The notes beneath the pieces were generated by a model. It was not told the origin of the DNA. It did not search any database and worked only from the letters and a program-made list of their open reading frames with translations. A program made the translations under genes and the position numbers. DNA of 64,000 bases from Planctomicrobium piriforme (GTDB lineage: Bacteria; Planctomycetota; Planctomycetia; Planctomycetales; Planctomycetaceae). Of the stretch, positions 6,775 through 15,549 are shown piece by piece; within the stretch, counting starts at the first letter, position 1, and each line of letters begins with the position of its first letter. The stretch is from assembly GCF_900113665.1 (NCBI RefSeq), contig NZ_FOQD01000016.1:1-64000 (forward strand), given 5' to 3'.

Positions 6775-6846
6775 TCAGACAATCCTTTCAAGAGTGTGAA
6801 GTCGCACAAAAAACACCGACGAGTGTGACGGGGCAGCTCATCAAGT

Positions 6847-6873
6847 GAGGAGGCACGATCAAACTGCCTCCTC
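6847..6873. repeat. 9-bp inverted repeat in a gene leader
   Basis: Perfect arms GAGGAGGCA (6847-6855) and TGCCTCCTC (6865-6873) with a 9-nt loop lie upstream of the minus-strand gene at 6460-6774. No T-run follows on either strand, so it is more like an operator or RNA stem than a terminator. Confidence 0.4.
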
Positions 6874-7517
6874 CGACAGCTACGGCGTAAGGCTTATCTA
6901 TTGTGACACGATTCGGCTTGAACTTTAGTGTGCAGATCGCGAATGAAGATCAGACGGGCTGGATAGCTGGACACCCCAAACTGTGCAACATAAGCGCACG
7001 ATGACTCACAGTTGAACCCTCGGCGTCATGGCGGCAAGGATCAGTGATTTTCCTACGAACCGAACATTTCCAATTTTAATCAACGAAGACTTGAATTCGT
7101 TTTGGCAACATGTATTCTCACCTCGCGTGATGTGCTTCGCATTTCAACTCTCATCCAATGCGGCGAATGATTCACGGGCCAAATACCGCTTTTCATCCGC
7201 AGCAATATCATCCGTTGCCCATACTGGAATCTTGCGTATTCATTCTTCTGGTGAATGCGTTTTTTCTTGCGCGATCGCTCCTGCTTGTGAGTGGCGATTG
7301 TGGTGTTGAGTCTGTATGTGAGTCTTGTGGTTGAAGAGTGCTCGTTCTCGCGTTGAGTATCTCCTGTTTCGTGTCCGTGGCTGATGCGACATTGTCTGTG
7401 CTGCGGCGGGCGACTGGTTGTCGCCTTGGGCTGTTCGTCTTTGCTGCGATTTTGCTTGCGATTCAGCGTCTTGTGTTTGTGGTCTCTCGTGTGATGCGTA
7501 CCTGAGAGGTAGGGCAA
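6874..7517. other. Non-coding stretch with T/G-rich, A-poor segment
   Basis: About 640 nt without a convincing gene between the divergent 104-aa gene and the giant RHS gene. From about 7250 to 7505 the plus strand is strikingly rich in T and G and poor in A (repeated TGTG, CTTG and TTGTG words). Open frames on the minus strand here read as low-complexity His/Arg/Thr/Gln sequence and are products of this skew. The stretch probably holds the promoter and a long leader for the downstream gene; no promoter boxes are claimed. Confidence 0.5.
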
Positions 7518-10500
7518 ATGCGTGCGTCCGTCGTGATTGCAACATTTAACGAGGGTGTGCGGCTCATCAAGACGCTTGAGTCGCTCTACGAATCCTCTGC
7601 CGGAGTCGACTTCGAAACGATCGTCGTCGACGACGGTTCAACGGATGGATCAGTCGCTCTGGCGAAGCAGCGATTCCCTCGACTGCGAACGCTGGCAACT
7701 CGTGAGCGGATTGGCACCGGCGCTGCCAAGGATCTTGGGGCAGACAAAGCGAAGGGAAATGTTCTCGTCTTTCTGGACAGCCACACGAAGCCAGAACAGG
7801 GAGCTATCGGTCGGCTGGTAGAGCAGGTCGAGCGGGTTAATGGAGATGCCATACTTGTCCCAAGCGTCCCTTCGCTTGACGTTGAAAAATGGCAAAACAG
7901 TCGATCGCAAATCGGTTACGGTTATGAGCTTGAGTTGCGAACATTTGGGTCGAGGTGGAAGACGTTAGCTGGTCTCAAGCCAGCCGGGGGAGAGCGAGAG
8001 GGACTCTATGAATCTCCCGCATTGATTGGATGTGCATTTGCTGTTAGCCGCACCTTGTACCGCAAGCTTCGAGGGCAAGATGCCGGAATGCGAGGCTGGG
8101 GAGTTGAAGATCTCGACCTCGGGTTTAAGGCCTGGTTGCAAGGGCACCCTGTATTGTTGGATCCTTCGGTCTCGATTGGACATCGCTTCCAGTCGAAATT
8201 TGATAACTACCAGGTTTTTCTGCCGCAGTTGGTCGCGAATCAATTGCGGATGGCCCGCAAGAATTTTACCGAAACGATTTGGGGTTTTTGGGTCGAGCTG
8301 GCCCGGAAGCGATTTTCCCAGGCCTCGGCCGAAGTCCCCGAAGGCATCTGGGCCAGGGCTTGGGCGCTGTTTGAGGAACGGCGAGAAAGCGTTGAGGAAG
8401 AGCGGTCGTATCTTCTGGGACGGCGTGTCCACGATGAGTTCTGGTACGCCAACTATTTTGGCCTCGATTGGCCTATCGCCGAAAGCGCGGCGCGCGCCGA
8501 AGGACTGGAAGCTGATCAATCCAAGGCCGGAACTCGCCCCCCCTCCAGAGTCATGGGCTTGATGAATTGGGGAGGGATGTTGCTGGACCCAAGCCCCTCG
8601 CCTTCTCCCTCGCCGAGCCCGCCGCCTCCCAGTTCTTCGACGACCAGTTCGTCATCGCCCCCATCCAGTAGTACGACGAGTTCTAGCAGTTCATCATCGA
8701 GTAGTTCGTCGTCGTCAAGCAGCAGCAGTAGCTCTTCGTCCAGCAGTTCTTCTAGCAGCAGCAGTAGCTCGTCCTCGAGCAGCTCGTCATCTTCCAGCAG
8801 CAGTTCGTCGTCGAGCAGCACGGTCAGTTCGAGTTCGACCTCGTCTTCTTCGTCTTCCTTAAGCTCCAGCGGTGGTTTTGGAAGTTCGTCGACAGGTAGT
8901 TCGAGTTCCGCGCCAAAAGAAGACCCTCAACAGGGACCATGTACCTGCGACGGCGTCAGCAGCCAACCGGTGCGCTACTTCAACGGTGAAGTGCAGATCC
9001 AGGAAACCGATGTCATGGCCCGCGGCTTTGGAATCCCTTGGTCCCACACCCGCACTTACAGCAATCAGATGGCGGAGAACGTCGACCAAGGCAACGGCTG
9101 GAATTGGATCTCGAGCGACTTTCCCTATTTTAAACCTACTACGAGAGGTCCAAACGGCGTTATCCTGTTCAGGAACCTCTACAATCTCCGCTATTTCCTC
9201 CAGGAGTTTGGCTCAGACGATTACTACTCGCAATTTGGCGATCTCGCGACGCTGATTCATGACGCGGACGCACACAGTCTGATTCTCAAAGAGCCTGATG
9301 GTACGGTCTTTACGTTTCACGACGTTGAGCCCGGAGGGGGCTACCGCCATGGCGGTTTCGTCAGCATGACAGACCCCGGTGGAAATACTCTATCAGTCAC
9401 AAATGAATCCGCTACTCGCATTCTGGAAGTTCAACGGAGCGTGACAGTTGAGTCCGTCACCGAACGCGAGTCATTCCTCTACGACTATTTTGACGCCGAG
9501 AGCGGGCAGTTCGATCGACTCGAAGCATGCACGCTGCGACGACAAATCGGTTCCAGCGCCTGGAAAAATGTCGTCCGCAGCGTTTATTCCTACTACGGCT
9601 CCGGCGACAGCAATGGTTCTTCAGGTGATCTGCGGACCGTAACAAAACAGGTCTGGGATGAGGAAGAAGAGGACTGGGCCGACGTCTCCACGCAGTACTA
9701 CCGCTACTACGTCGGCACCGGCTACACGCAGCACAATCTCAAGTTCTACGTTGGCCCTGAAGCATTTGTGAAACTCACCGCGGCCGCTGGCGATCCCTTT
9801 GCCGCAAGCGACTCAACAGTGGGGATGTTCGCCGATAACTATTTCGAATACGACCAGAACGACCGGGTGTCGCTCGAACGAACTTATGCCGGCGGGATGA
9901 CGATCACGTTCGCCTATGATCGAAACCGGCGTCATACCGATACCCAGGGAAATCCGACGACCACCGATCCCAATATCTGGATCTTCAAAACGACAGAATC
10001 GCTGCCCGATGGCAGCCAGCGGGTCTGCTACGCCAACCACGCCGGGCAGACCATGCTGTATGTCGTTGTCGACGAAACGGCTCAATGGTGCCGCTTCCGC
10101 AAGTACGATGAGGGCGGCCGAGAAGTACTTGTCGCCTCTCCCTCGGCAGTGACCGGCTACGACGAAGACGACGATGACTTGTTGGGCTTTAATGCCGGGC
10201 TGGGGACATACGAGTATCTGCGAGATCACGAAGGACTGATCTTTGTCACCGAGTTCTATGACGGCTCCGAGTCGACCGAAGAGAACGCCGCCCCCGCCGG
10301 ATACCTGAAGGCCCAGAAAATTCGCAAAGGTCAGTTGGGAACGCCGATTCCCCAGCAGTCCTTGGAATACGATTCTCACGCTGTCGGCGAAGTCACGGTC
10401 TACCCGATTTCCAAGGAGAGCCGTTACCCGGACGGCAGCACACCTGTCGACACCGACTACGAATACACGTTCCATGAGGATTCGCTGCAGGTTCTTACAA

Positions 10501-13500
10501 AAACTACGGACCTGCCTGCAATTAGCGCCGACCAGCATGGTTCCGGTAATCGAAACTCGATCGTTGAATCCTTCGACATTCTCGGCTATCGCACTGAACT
10601 GGTGAACGAGAACAACGTCGTTACCGAGTTCACATATGACATCGCGACCGGCGGACTGATCAGACAGGTGGATGATGCCGATAATCCAGGCGAACTTGTC
10701 AGCGATTTTCAGGTCGACAATCAGGGCCGGCAACTTCAATCGCTGGGCCCTGCCCATGAAATCGATCTGGATGGAACGGCCACGACGGTGCGCACGGCCA
10801 CCTGGACGGTCTACGACGATGCCGGCCATACCGTCCGCTCCGGCCAAGGGTATGCCACAGGGTCGGCGCCGGACTACGATTTCACGCTCATCAATCCCGT
10901 CTCGATCCGCATCATGGATCACGACAATCGCCCGTTGGACGATGTCATTGCAAGGCGGAGTTCGACGTCAGGCAAACTTCTGCCCACCGATTCCTTCCCG
11001 CAGTCATCCTATCTGGGATGGACAAACTACCAGTACACCGAATGCTGCCTGCTCGCGTCTCAGCGGGTTTACCACGACATCCCGTCGTCCGGCTCAGGCT
11101 CATCCGGCACGAACTACGATCAAACCGACTACGGTTACGACGTCATGAAGCGACGCAACCGCGTCGTTTCGCCAGGCGGCACGATCACGTTCTCCGTCTT
11201 TGACGTCCGAAATTTGACTAAACAGGTATTCGTTGGCACGAACGATGACGGCGCCACGCAAGACGATCCGACTGGCGGCGGGACCGACCCCGAAAACAAC
11301 ATGGTGCTCGTCACCGTCAATGTCTACGACGACAGCGAAGACGGGGGCGACGGAAATCTGACGCAGCAGACTCAGTCGGTCGACGACACGGTCGATCGTG
11401 TCACCAGCTACTCTTACGACTTCCGCAACCGGCTGATCGCGACGGACGGCGAAGAAGACTTCTACGAAACCCGCACCTACGACAACCTCAATAACCTGGT
11501 CCGGGTGGAGCGGTACGACACGACTGCGGAAGGCAATCTCGTTTCCCGCGTCGACACGCATTTCGACGACCTCAATCGCGTCTACCGGACTGTCCGCTGG
11601 GGGATCGACCCTGCGTCCGGAGCCGATACGGGGTGGCTGGCCGACAATACCTGGTATGACGGCGTCGGGAACGTGATTCAGTTTCAGCCGGCTGGTTCCA
11701 GGCTCTACCAGCGTTCGCGATTCAACCGTCTCAATCGCCCGACGATCACCTATGACGCCTATGGCAACGATGAAGACTACAACGCCATTCGTTCCGTGCC
11801 GCTGGTCGTGCTCAAGCAGGTTGAATATGAGTACGACGAGGCGATGAACCTGATTCAGGAATTCTCGCTGGAACGTTATCACAACGCCCCGGCAAGCCAG
11901 ACCGGCCCGCTGCGCAGCGGCATGGATCCCAAAGGCCGAGCTCAGTTTCAGGATTACTATCCCGATGCACTGGGGAGACTTCAGGCGAGTGTCAACTACG
12001 GCACTCGCCATACCTCAGGCCGCCCCACGACGATTCCGTCCAGTTCCGACACTGCCCTCGTCAGTTCGCAAACCTATACCGAAGCGGGCGAGCTCTACCA
12101 GACGATCGACCCTGCAGGCATGGTGACCGAGTTCGCCTACGATGCCGCAGGTCGCAGGGTTCAGGTCGTCGAAAATCGCCAGCCTGGCAGTTCGTCGTCG
12201 TCCAGCAGCAGCTCCTCCGACGGCTGCGAGGCCTCCGAAGACACCAATCGCACGACAACCATGAGCTACAGTCCAGACGGACTGCTCGCGGCTCTGACCG
12301 CATGGAACCTGTCGACCGGCAATCAGACGACGGTCTATTCCTACGGCACAACCCTCGACGATTCCGATGTCGCGGCCAGCGTGCTGCTGCGGAGCGTCGC
12401 CTACCCGGACTCCTCGTCCAGCAGTGATGAGGTGTTCTTTACCTACAACCGCCAGGCCCAGCGGACGAGCCTGACCGATCAGAACGGCAACGTGCATGAC
12501 TACGACTACGACCTGCTGGGCCGTCCAGTCCAGGATCGGGTGACGACGCTGGGCGCCGGGATCGACGGAACGGTGCGTCGACTGCAGCGGACGTATGAGG
12601 TCCGCGGGCTCGTGCAGTCGCTGTCGAGCGTCGACAACGCGGCAGTCGGTTCGGGGACGGTGCTCAATGAGGTGCAGTTCACCTACAACCAGTTCTCGCA
12701 GGTCCGCCGCGCCTATCAGGCTGTCGACGGCACGGTCAACACCTCGACTACGCCGCGCGTCGAATACAACTACGACACGTCCGACTACCGCGCCCGACCC
12801 TGGCTGCTGAAGTATCCCAGCGGTCGGCAACTGATTTACACTTACGGCGAAGAGGATTCGATCGACGATTCCATCAGCCGCATCGCGGGTATCCAGGATG
12901 ACCTGCTCGTCAACGTCGATCTCGTCAATTACAGCTATCTGGGCTTGGGGACATGCGTCCAGGCCGAGATGCCGGAGCCGGACCTGCTGTACACGCTGGC
13001 CAGTCTGGACGGGTCCGACGATCCCGATACCCATGACATCTACACCGGCCTGGACCGGTTCGGGCGGATCAAGGATCTGCGGTGGTGGAACACCGACGCC
13101 GAGACCGACCTGTCGCAGGTGAAATACGGATACGACCGCGCCAGTAACCGGATCTGGCGGCGGAACCCGCTGGCCCCTGACAATGACCAGGACTGGCTGT
13201 ACTCATACGATGGCTCGCAGCGGCTGAAAGAGGCGCAGCGGGGGACGCTCAATTCGGGACACTCGTCTCTGGACACCCGCAACTTCGCCCAGTGTTGGAC
13301 GCTGGACGAGACAGGGAACTGGCAGGGGTTCAAGCAAAGCGACACCGGTTCAAGCTGGACCTTACAGCAGCAGCGGACGGCGAATACAGCCAACGAGATC
13401 ACCTCGATCAATGCGACGACGGGAAAGACCTGGGGGAATCCGCGGTACGACAAAAACGGGAACATGACGTGGATTCCGCGTCCGGAGAGCCCGCAACCGA

Positions 13501-14897
13501 GCTGGGCGACGTTCACTCCGGATCAATGGGACACGTTCACCGCCGATGAGTGGGCTGGTTTCCAGTCGGCCGGGGCGATGACCGCGACCTACGACGCCTG
13601 GAACCGATTGGTGAAGGTCACCGGGGCCGAGGGGACGCTTCAGGAGAATGGCTACGATGCCCGGAACTACCGGATCACCAGAAAGGACTATGCCGACGGG
13701 ACACTGGACGAGACCCGGCAATTCTATTATTCCAATGAGTGGCAGGTTCTGGAGGAACGGTTGGCTGGATCGTCCACGCCGGATCGGCAATATGTCTGGG
13801 GAATTCAGTATGTCGATGACCTTGTGTTCCGGGATCGCTCCGTCAGCAGCACGCTAGACGAACGGCTGTACGCCTGCCAGGACGCGAACTGGAACGTGAC
13901 GGCGCTGGTGGACCGAGACGGGGAAGTGACCGAACGGTTCGAGTATGATCCATATGGGAAAACCTATGTTCTCGACCCGGAGTTCGAACCCAGGGAGGAA
14001 AGCGATTACGGCTGGGAGACAACATATTGCGGCTACCGCTGGGACCAGCGGACCGGACTGTACCAGGTCAGGAACCGGGCGTACTCACCGGTGACCGGGA
14101 CGTGGGTTCAACGGGATCCGGCAGGGTATCTGATGGGGGCCAACCTCTATCAGTATGTTGCTCCTCTCGTGCTTCCGGATCCATTTGGCCTCGGCTTTTT
14201 TGGGGCCATCGTTGGAGGAATCAGCGGCGCAATCACGGGTGCATTAGCCGGTGCCGGCACCGGGGCTCTCACTGGTAGTCTTTTTCTTGGAGTTGGAGCT
14301 GGGCCAGGAGCAATAATCGGTGGCATCAGCGGTGCTATCAGTGGCGCACTCGGCGGCTCTATGGCGGGAGCCTCCAGCAGTTCCCTCGCAGGCGCTGCCG
14401 GTATGGGTGCAGCAACGGGCGCAGTCTCAGGGGCAATTGCGGGAATTGGTGGAGGTTTGGGCGGTGGAGGCCTTGCAGGTGGAACGGGACTCGCGGCAGT
14501 CGGTGGAAGTGTGGTTAGCGGAACGTCGACATCTACAGTCGTCACCGGAGGAGTACTCGCAGGCACGGCAGTCGGGACTGCGACTGGCAACGCTATGAAT
14601 GCCGGCTCCTACTACGCGACATCATCTACGTCAGGGGAAAATTCTTATGCACAGCGAGGGCGCCAAGCGCATCAAGATTGGGATCCAGGCGACGGGTATC
14701 AAAAAGGACAACTCTTGCCCAGTGGCAGAAAACCAGACGCTGTCAATTTTGACACGTGTCACATAAAGGAACTAAAACCAAACAACCCCAAAGCGATACG
14801 GAAAGGCGAAATTCAGTTACAAAAATACATAGACGAGTACAATATAAGATATCCAGGAAAGAATTTCACCGGCTGTGTAGAAACTTACAATCCATGA
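7518..14897 (+). CDS. Glycosyltransferase family 2 - polyserine - RHS/YD-repeat polymorphic toxin
   Basis: A continuous 2459-residue protein. Residues 1-270 form a GT2/GT27-like glycosyltransferase: SVVIATFNEG, VVDDGSTDGS (36-45), a DSH metal motif (87-89) and GWGVEDLDLGFKAW. Residues 357-467 are a Pro/Ser then almost pure Ser linker. Residues 470-2215 are an RHS shell with tens of YD motifs, closing with the RHS core signature YCGYRWDQRTGLYQVRNRAY and DPFGLG. A Gly/Ala-zipper segment (about 2225-2370) precedes the C-terminal 79 residues, which match REase-fold toxins (Tox-REase-9 style): Asp2407, Glu2418-x-Lys2420. ATG 7518 follows AGGTAGGG. RHS proteins encapsulate and release a C-terminal toxin; fusion to a glycosyltransferase is unusual. 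No signal peptide is seen. Confidence 0.88.
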   Translation: MRASVVIATFNEGVRLIKTLESLYESSAGVDFETIVVDDGSTDGSVALAKQRFPRLRTLATRERIGTGAAKDLGADKAKGNVLVFLDSHTKPEQGAIGRLVEQVERVNGDAILVPSVPSLDVEKWQNSRSQIGYGYELELRTFGSRWKTLAGLKPAGGEREGLYESPALIGCAFAVSRTLYRKLRGQDAGMRGWGVEDLDLGFKAWLQGHPVLLDPSVSIGHRFQSKFDNYQVFLPQLVANQLRMARKNFTETIWGFWVELARKRFSQASAEVPEGIWARAWALFEERRESVEEERSYLLGRRVHDEFWYANYFGLDWPIAESAARAEGLEADQSKAGTRPPSRVMGLMNWGGMLLDPSPSPSPSPSPPPPSSSTTSSSSPPSSSTTSSSSSSSSSSSSSSSSSSSSSSSSSSSSSSSSSSSSSSSSSSSSSSSTVSSSSTSSSSSSLSSSGGFGSSSTGSSSSAPKEDPQQGPCTCDGVSSQPVRYFNGEVQIQETDVMARGFGIPWSHTRTYSNQMAENVDQGNGWNWISSDFPYFKPTTRGPNGVILFRNLYNLRYFLQEFGSDDYYSQFGDLATLIHDADAHSLILKEPDGTVFTFHDVEPGGGYRHGGFVSMTDPGGNTLSVTNESATRILEVQRSVTVESVTERESFLYDYFDAESGQFDRLEACTLRRQIGSSAWKNVVRSVYSYYGSGDSNGSSGDLRTVTKQVWDEEEEDWADVSTQYYRYYVGTGYTQHNLKFYVGPEAFVKLTAAAGDPFAASDSTVGMFADNYFEYDQNDRVSLERTYAGGMTITFAYDRNRRHTDTQGNPTTTDPNIWIFKTTESLPDGSQRVCYANHAGQTMLYVVVDETAQWCRFRKYDEGGREVLVASPSAVTGYDEDDDDLLGFNAGLGTYEYLRDHEGLIFVTEFYDGSESTEENAAPAGYLKAQKIRKGQLGTPIPQQSLEYDSHAVGEVTVYPISKESRYPDGSTPVDTDYEYTFHEDSLQVLTKTTDLPAISADQHGSGNRNSIVESFDILGYRTELVNENNVVTEFTYDIATGGLIRQVDDADNPGELVSDFQVDNQGRQLQSLGPAHEIDLDGTATTVRTATWTVYDDAGHTVRSGQGYATGSAPDYDFTLINPVSIRIMDHDNRPLDDVIARRSSTSGKLLPTDSFPQSSYLGWTNYQYTECCLLASQRVYHDIPSSGSGSSGTNYDQTDYGYDVMKRRNRVVSPGGTITFSVFDVRNLTKQVFVGTNDDGATQDDPTGGGTDPENNMVLVTVNVYDDSEDGGDGNLTQQTQSVDDTVDRVTSYSYDFRNRLIATDGEEDFYETRTYDNLNNLVRVERYDTTAEGNLVSRVDTHFDDLNRVYRTVRWGIDPASGADTGWLADNTWYDGVGNVIQFQPAGSRLYQRSRFNRLNRPTITYDAYGNDEDYNAIRSVPLVVLKQVEYEYDEAMNLIQEFSLERYHNAPASQTGPLRSGMDPKGRAQFQDYYPDALGRLQASVNYGTRHTSGRPTTIPSSSDTALVSSQTYTEAGELYQTIDPAGMVTEFAYDAAGRRVQVVENRQPGSSSSSSSSSSDGCEASEDTNRTTTMSYSPDGLLAALTAWNLSTGNQTTVYSYGTTLDDSDVAASVLLRSVAYPDSSSSSDEVFFTYNRQAQRTSLTDQNGNVHDYDYDLLGRPVQDRVTTLGAGIDGTVRRLQRTYEVRGLVQSLSSVDNAAVGSGTVLNEVQFTYNQFSQVRRAYQAVDGTVNTSTTPRVEYNYDTSDYRARPWLLKYPSGRQLIYTYGEEDSIDDSISRIAGIQDDLLVNVDLVNYSYLGLGTCVQAEMPEPDLLYTLASLDGSDDPDTHDIYTGLDRFGRIKDLRWWNTDAETDLSQVKYGYDRASNRIWRRNPLAPDNDQDWLYSYDGSQRLKEAQRGTLNSGHSSLDTRNFAQCWTLDETGNWQGFKQSDTGSSWTLQQQRTANTANEITSINATTGKTWGNPRYDKNGNMTWIPRPESPQPSWATFTPDQWDTFTADEWAGFQSAGAMTATYDAWNRLVKVTGAEGTLQENGYDARNYRITRKDYADGTLDETRQFYYSNEWQVLEERLAGSSTPDRQYVWGIQYVDDLVFRDRSVSSTLDERLYACQDANWNVTALVDRDGEVTERFEYDPYGKTYVLDPEFEPREESDYGWETTYCGYRWDQRTGLYQVRNRAYSPVTGTWVQRDPAGYLMGANLYQYVAPLVLPDPFGLGFFGAIVGGISGAITGALAGAGTGALTGSLFLGVGAGPGAIIGGISGAISGALGGSMAGASSSSLAGAAGMGAATGAVSGAIAGIGGGLGGGGLAGGTGLAAVGGSVVSGTSTSTVVTGGVLAGTAVGTATGNAMNAGSYYATSSTSGENSYAQRGRQAHQDWDPGDGYQKGQLLPSGRKPDAVNFDTCHIKELKPNNPKAIRKGEIQLQKYIDEYNIRYPGKNFTGCVETYNP
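8590..8920 (+). repeat. Polyserine/Pro-Ser low-complexity linker
   Basis: Encodes about 110 residues, first Pro-Ser alternation, then long Ser runs broken by Thr and Val. All six Ser codons are mixed, so the repeat is conserved as amino acid rather than as a pure DNA microsatellite. It separates the glycosyltransferase from the RHS shell. Two shorter Ser tracts lie inside the YD region near 12190-12225 and 12410-12425. Confidence 0.85.
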
Positions 14898-15439
14898 GCC
14901 AGCCAACAATATTTACCACCACATTCGGAAGGTCGCTCAAGCCCGCAGGGTACAAGAAGTTGCGGGGCGACACTTGGTACAAATTTAACAAAGATACAAT
15001 TTGCTTGGTTAACATTCAAAAGTCAGACTGGGGGAATGAATGGTTTGTCAATCTGGCAGTCTGGATTAATGGGATAGAAAAAAGTAATATCCCACCTATT
15101 TCATCATTTTTTAAAAAATATGTGAAGCGTTTGTATCCTGAAAGGCCCCTACACAATCACTGCCAGTTGCAAGTTCGCTGGGAAGTCCTGGCACCAGAGC
15201 GAAAGAACCTGTTGATGCTGGCTATGCGGTTATATGACAACTCTTTAAGCGACGCTGATCGAATCCCAATCTTGACAGAGATGCTAGAAAATACCGTAAT
15301 TCCCTTTTTAGAACGCGCGAGCTCTTTCAAAGGATTGAAGTCGATAATCAGCGACGACCGTATAAAGAATCACTTTTGGGAGATTGCAATGCCATTTCTT
15401 GAGGAACAGATAGCCGCAAAGGGCTCGGATCGAGGCTGA
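14894..15439 (+). CDS. Candidate immunity protein, DUF4304-like
   Basis: A 181-residue protein starting MSQPTIFTTTFGRSLKPAG. The pattern LKPAGYKKLRGDTWYKF, then ICLVNIQKSDWGNEWFVNLAV, is the N-terminal signature of DUF4304 proteins (LKxxGFKKxGxTxYR...VQ.S...F.IN), a family repeatedly found directly downstream of polymorphic toxins. ATG 14894 overlaps the RHS stop as ATGA, so toxin and partner are translationally coupled. The gene is visibly more AT-rich than its neighbours, as is the toxin tip. The inferred role is to neutralise the REase-type toxin domain in sister cells. Confidence 0.78.
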   Translation: MSQPTIFTTTFGRSLKPAGYKKLRGDTWYKFNKDTICLVNIQKSDWGNEWFVNLAVWINGIEKSNIPPISSFFKKYVKRLYPERPLHNHCQLQVRWEVLAPERKNLLMLAMRLYDNSLSDADRIPILTEMLENTVIPFLERASSFKGLKSIISDDRIKNHFWEIAMPFLEEQIAAKGSDRG

Positions 15440-15549
15440 GTAAACCCAGCGGTGACGGTCGATTCTTTTTTTTGTCTCACCTTGTTCTTTGACAACCTTC
15501 ACGGCTCTTCAACTTCATTTGATCATCACTTTCAGCAGGAGCAGCGAAC

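Noticed and set aside
7080..7545. Minus-strand frames rich in His/Arg/Thr before the RHS gene
   Set aside because: Produced by the T/G-skewed plus strand; no ribosome site and no conserved pattern.
8590..8920. CRISPR or minisatellite array
   Set aside because: Repeats are irregular Ser codons in frame, without spacers of defined length.
9813..13034. Long minus-strand frames opposite the RHS shell (9813-10922, 11100-12011, 12015-13034)
   Set aside because: They follow the codon periodicity of the RHS gene and show no family motif.
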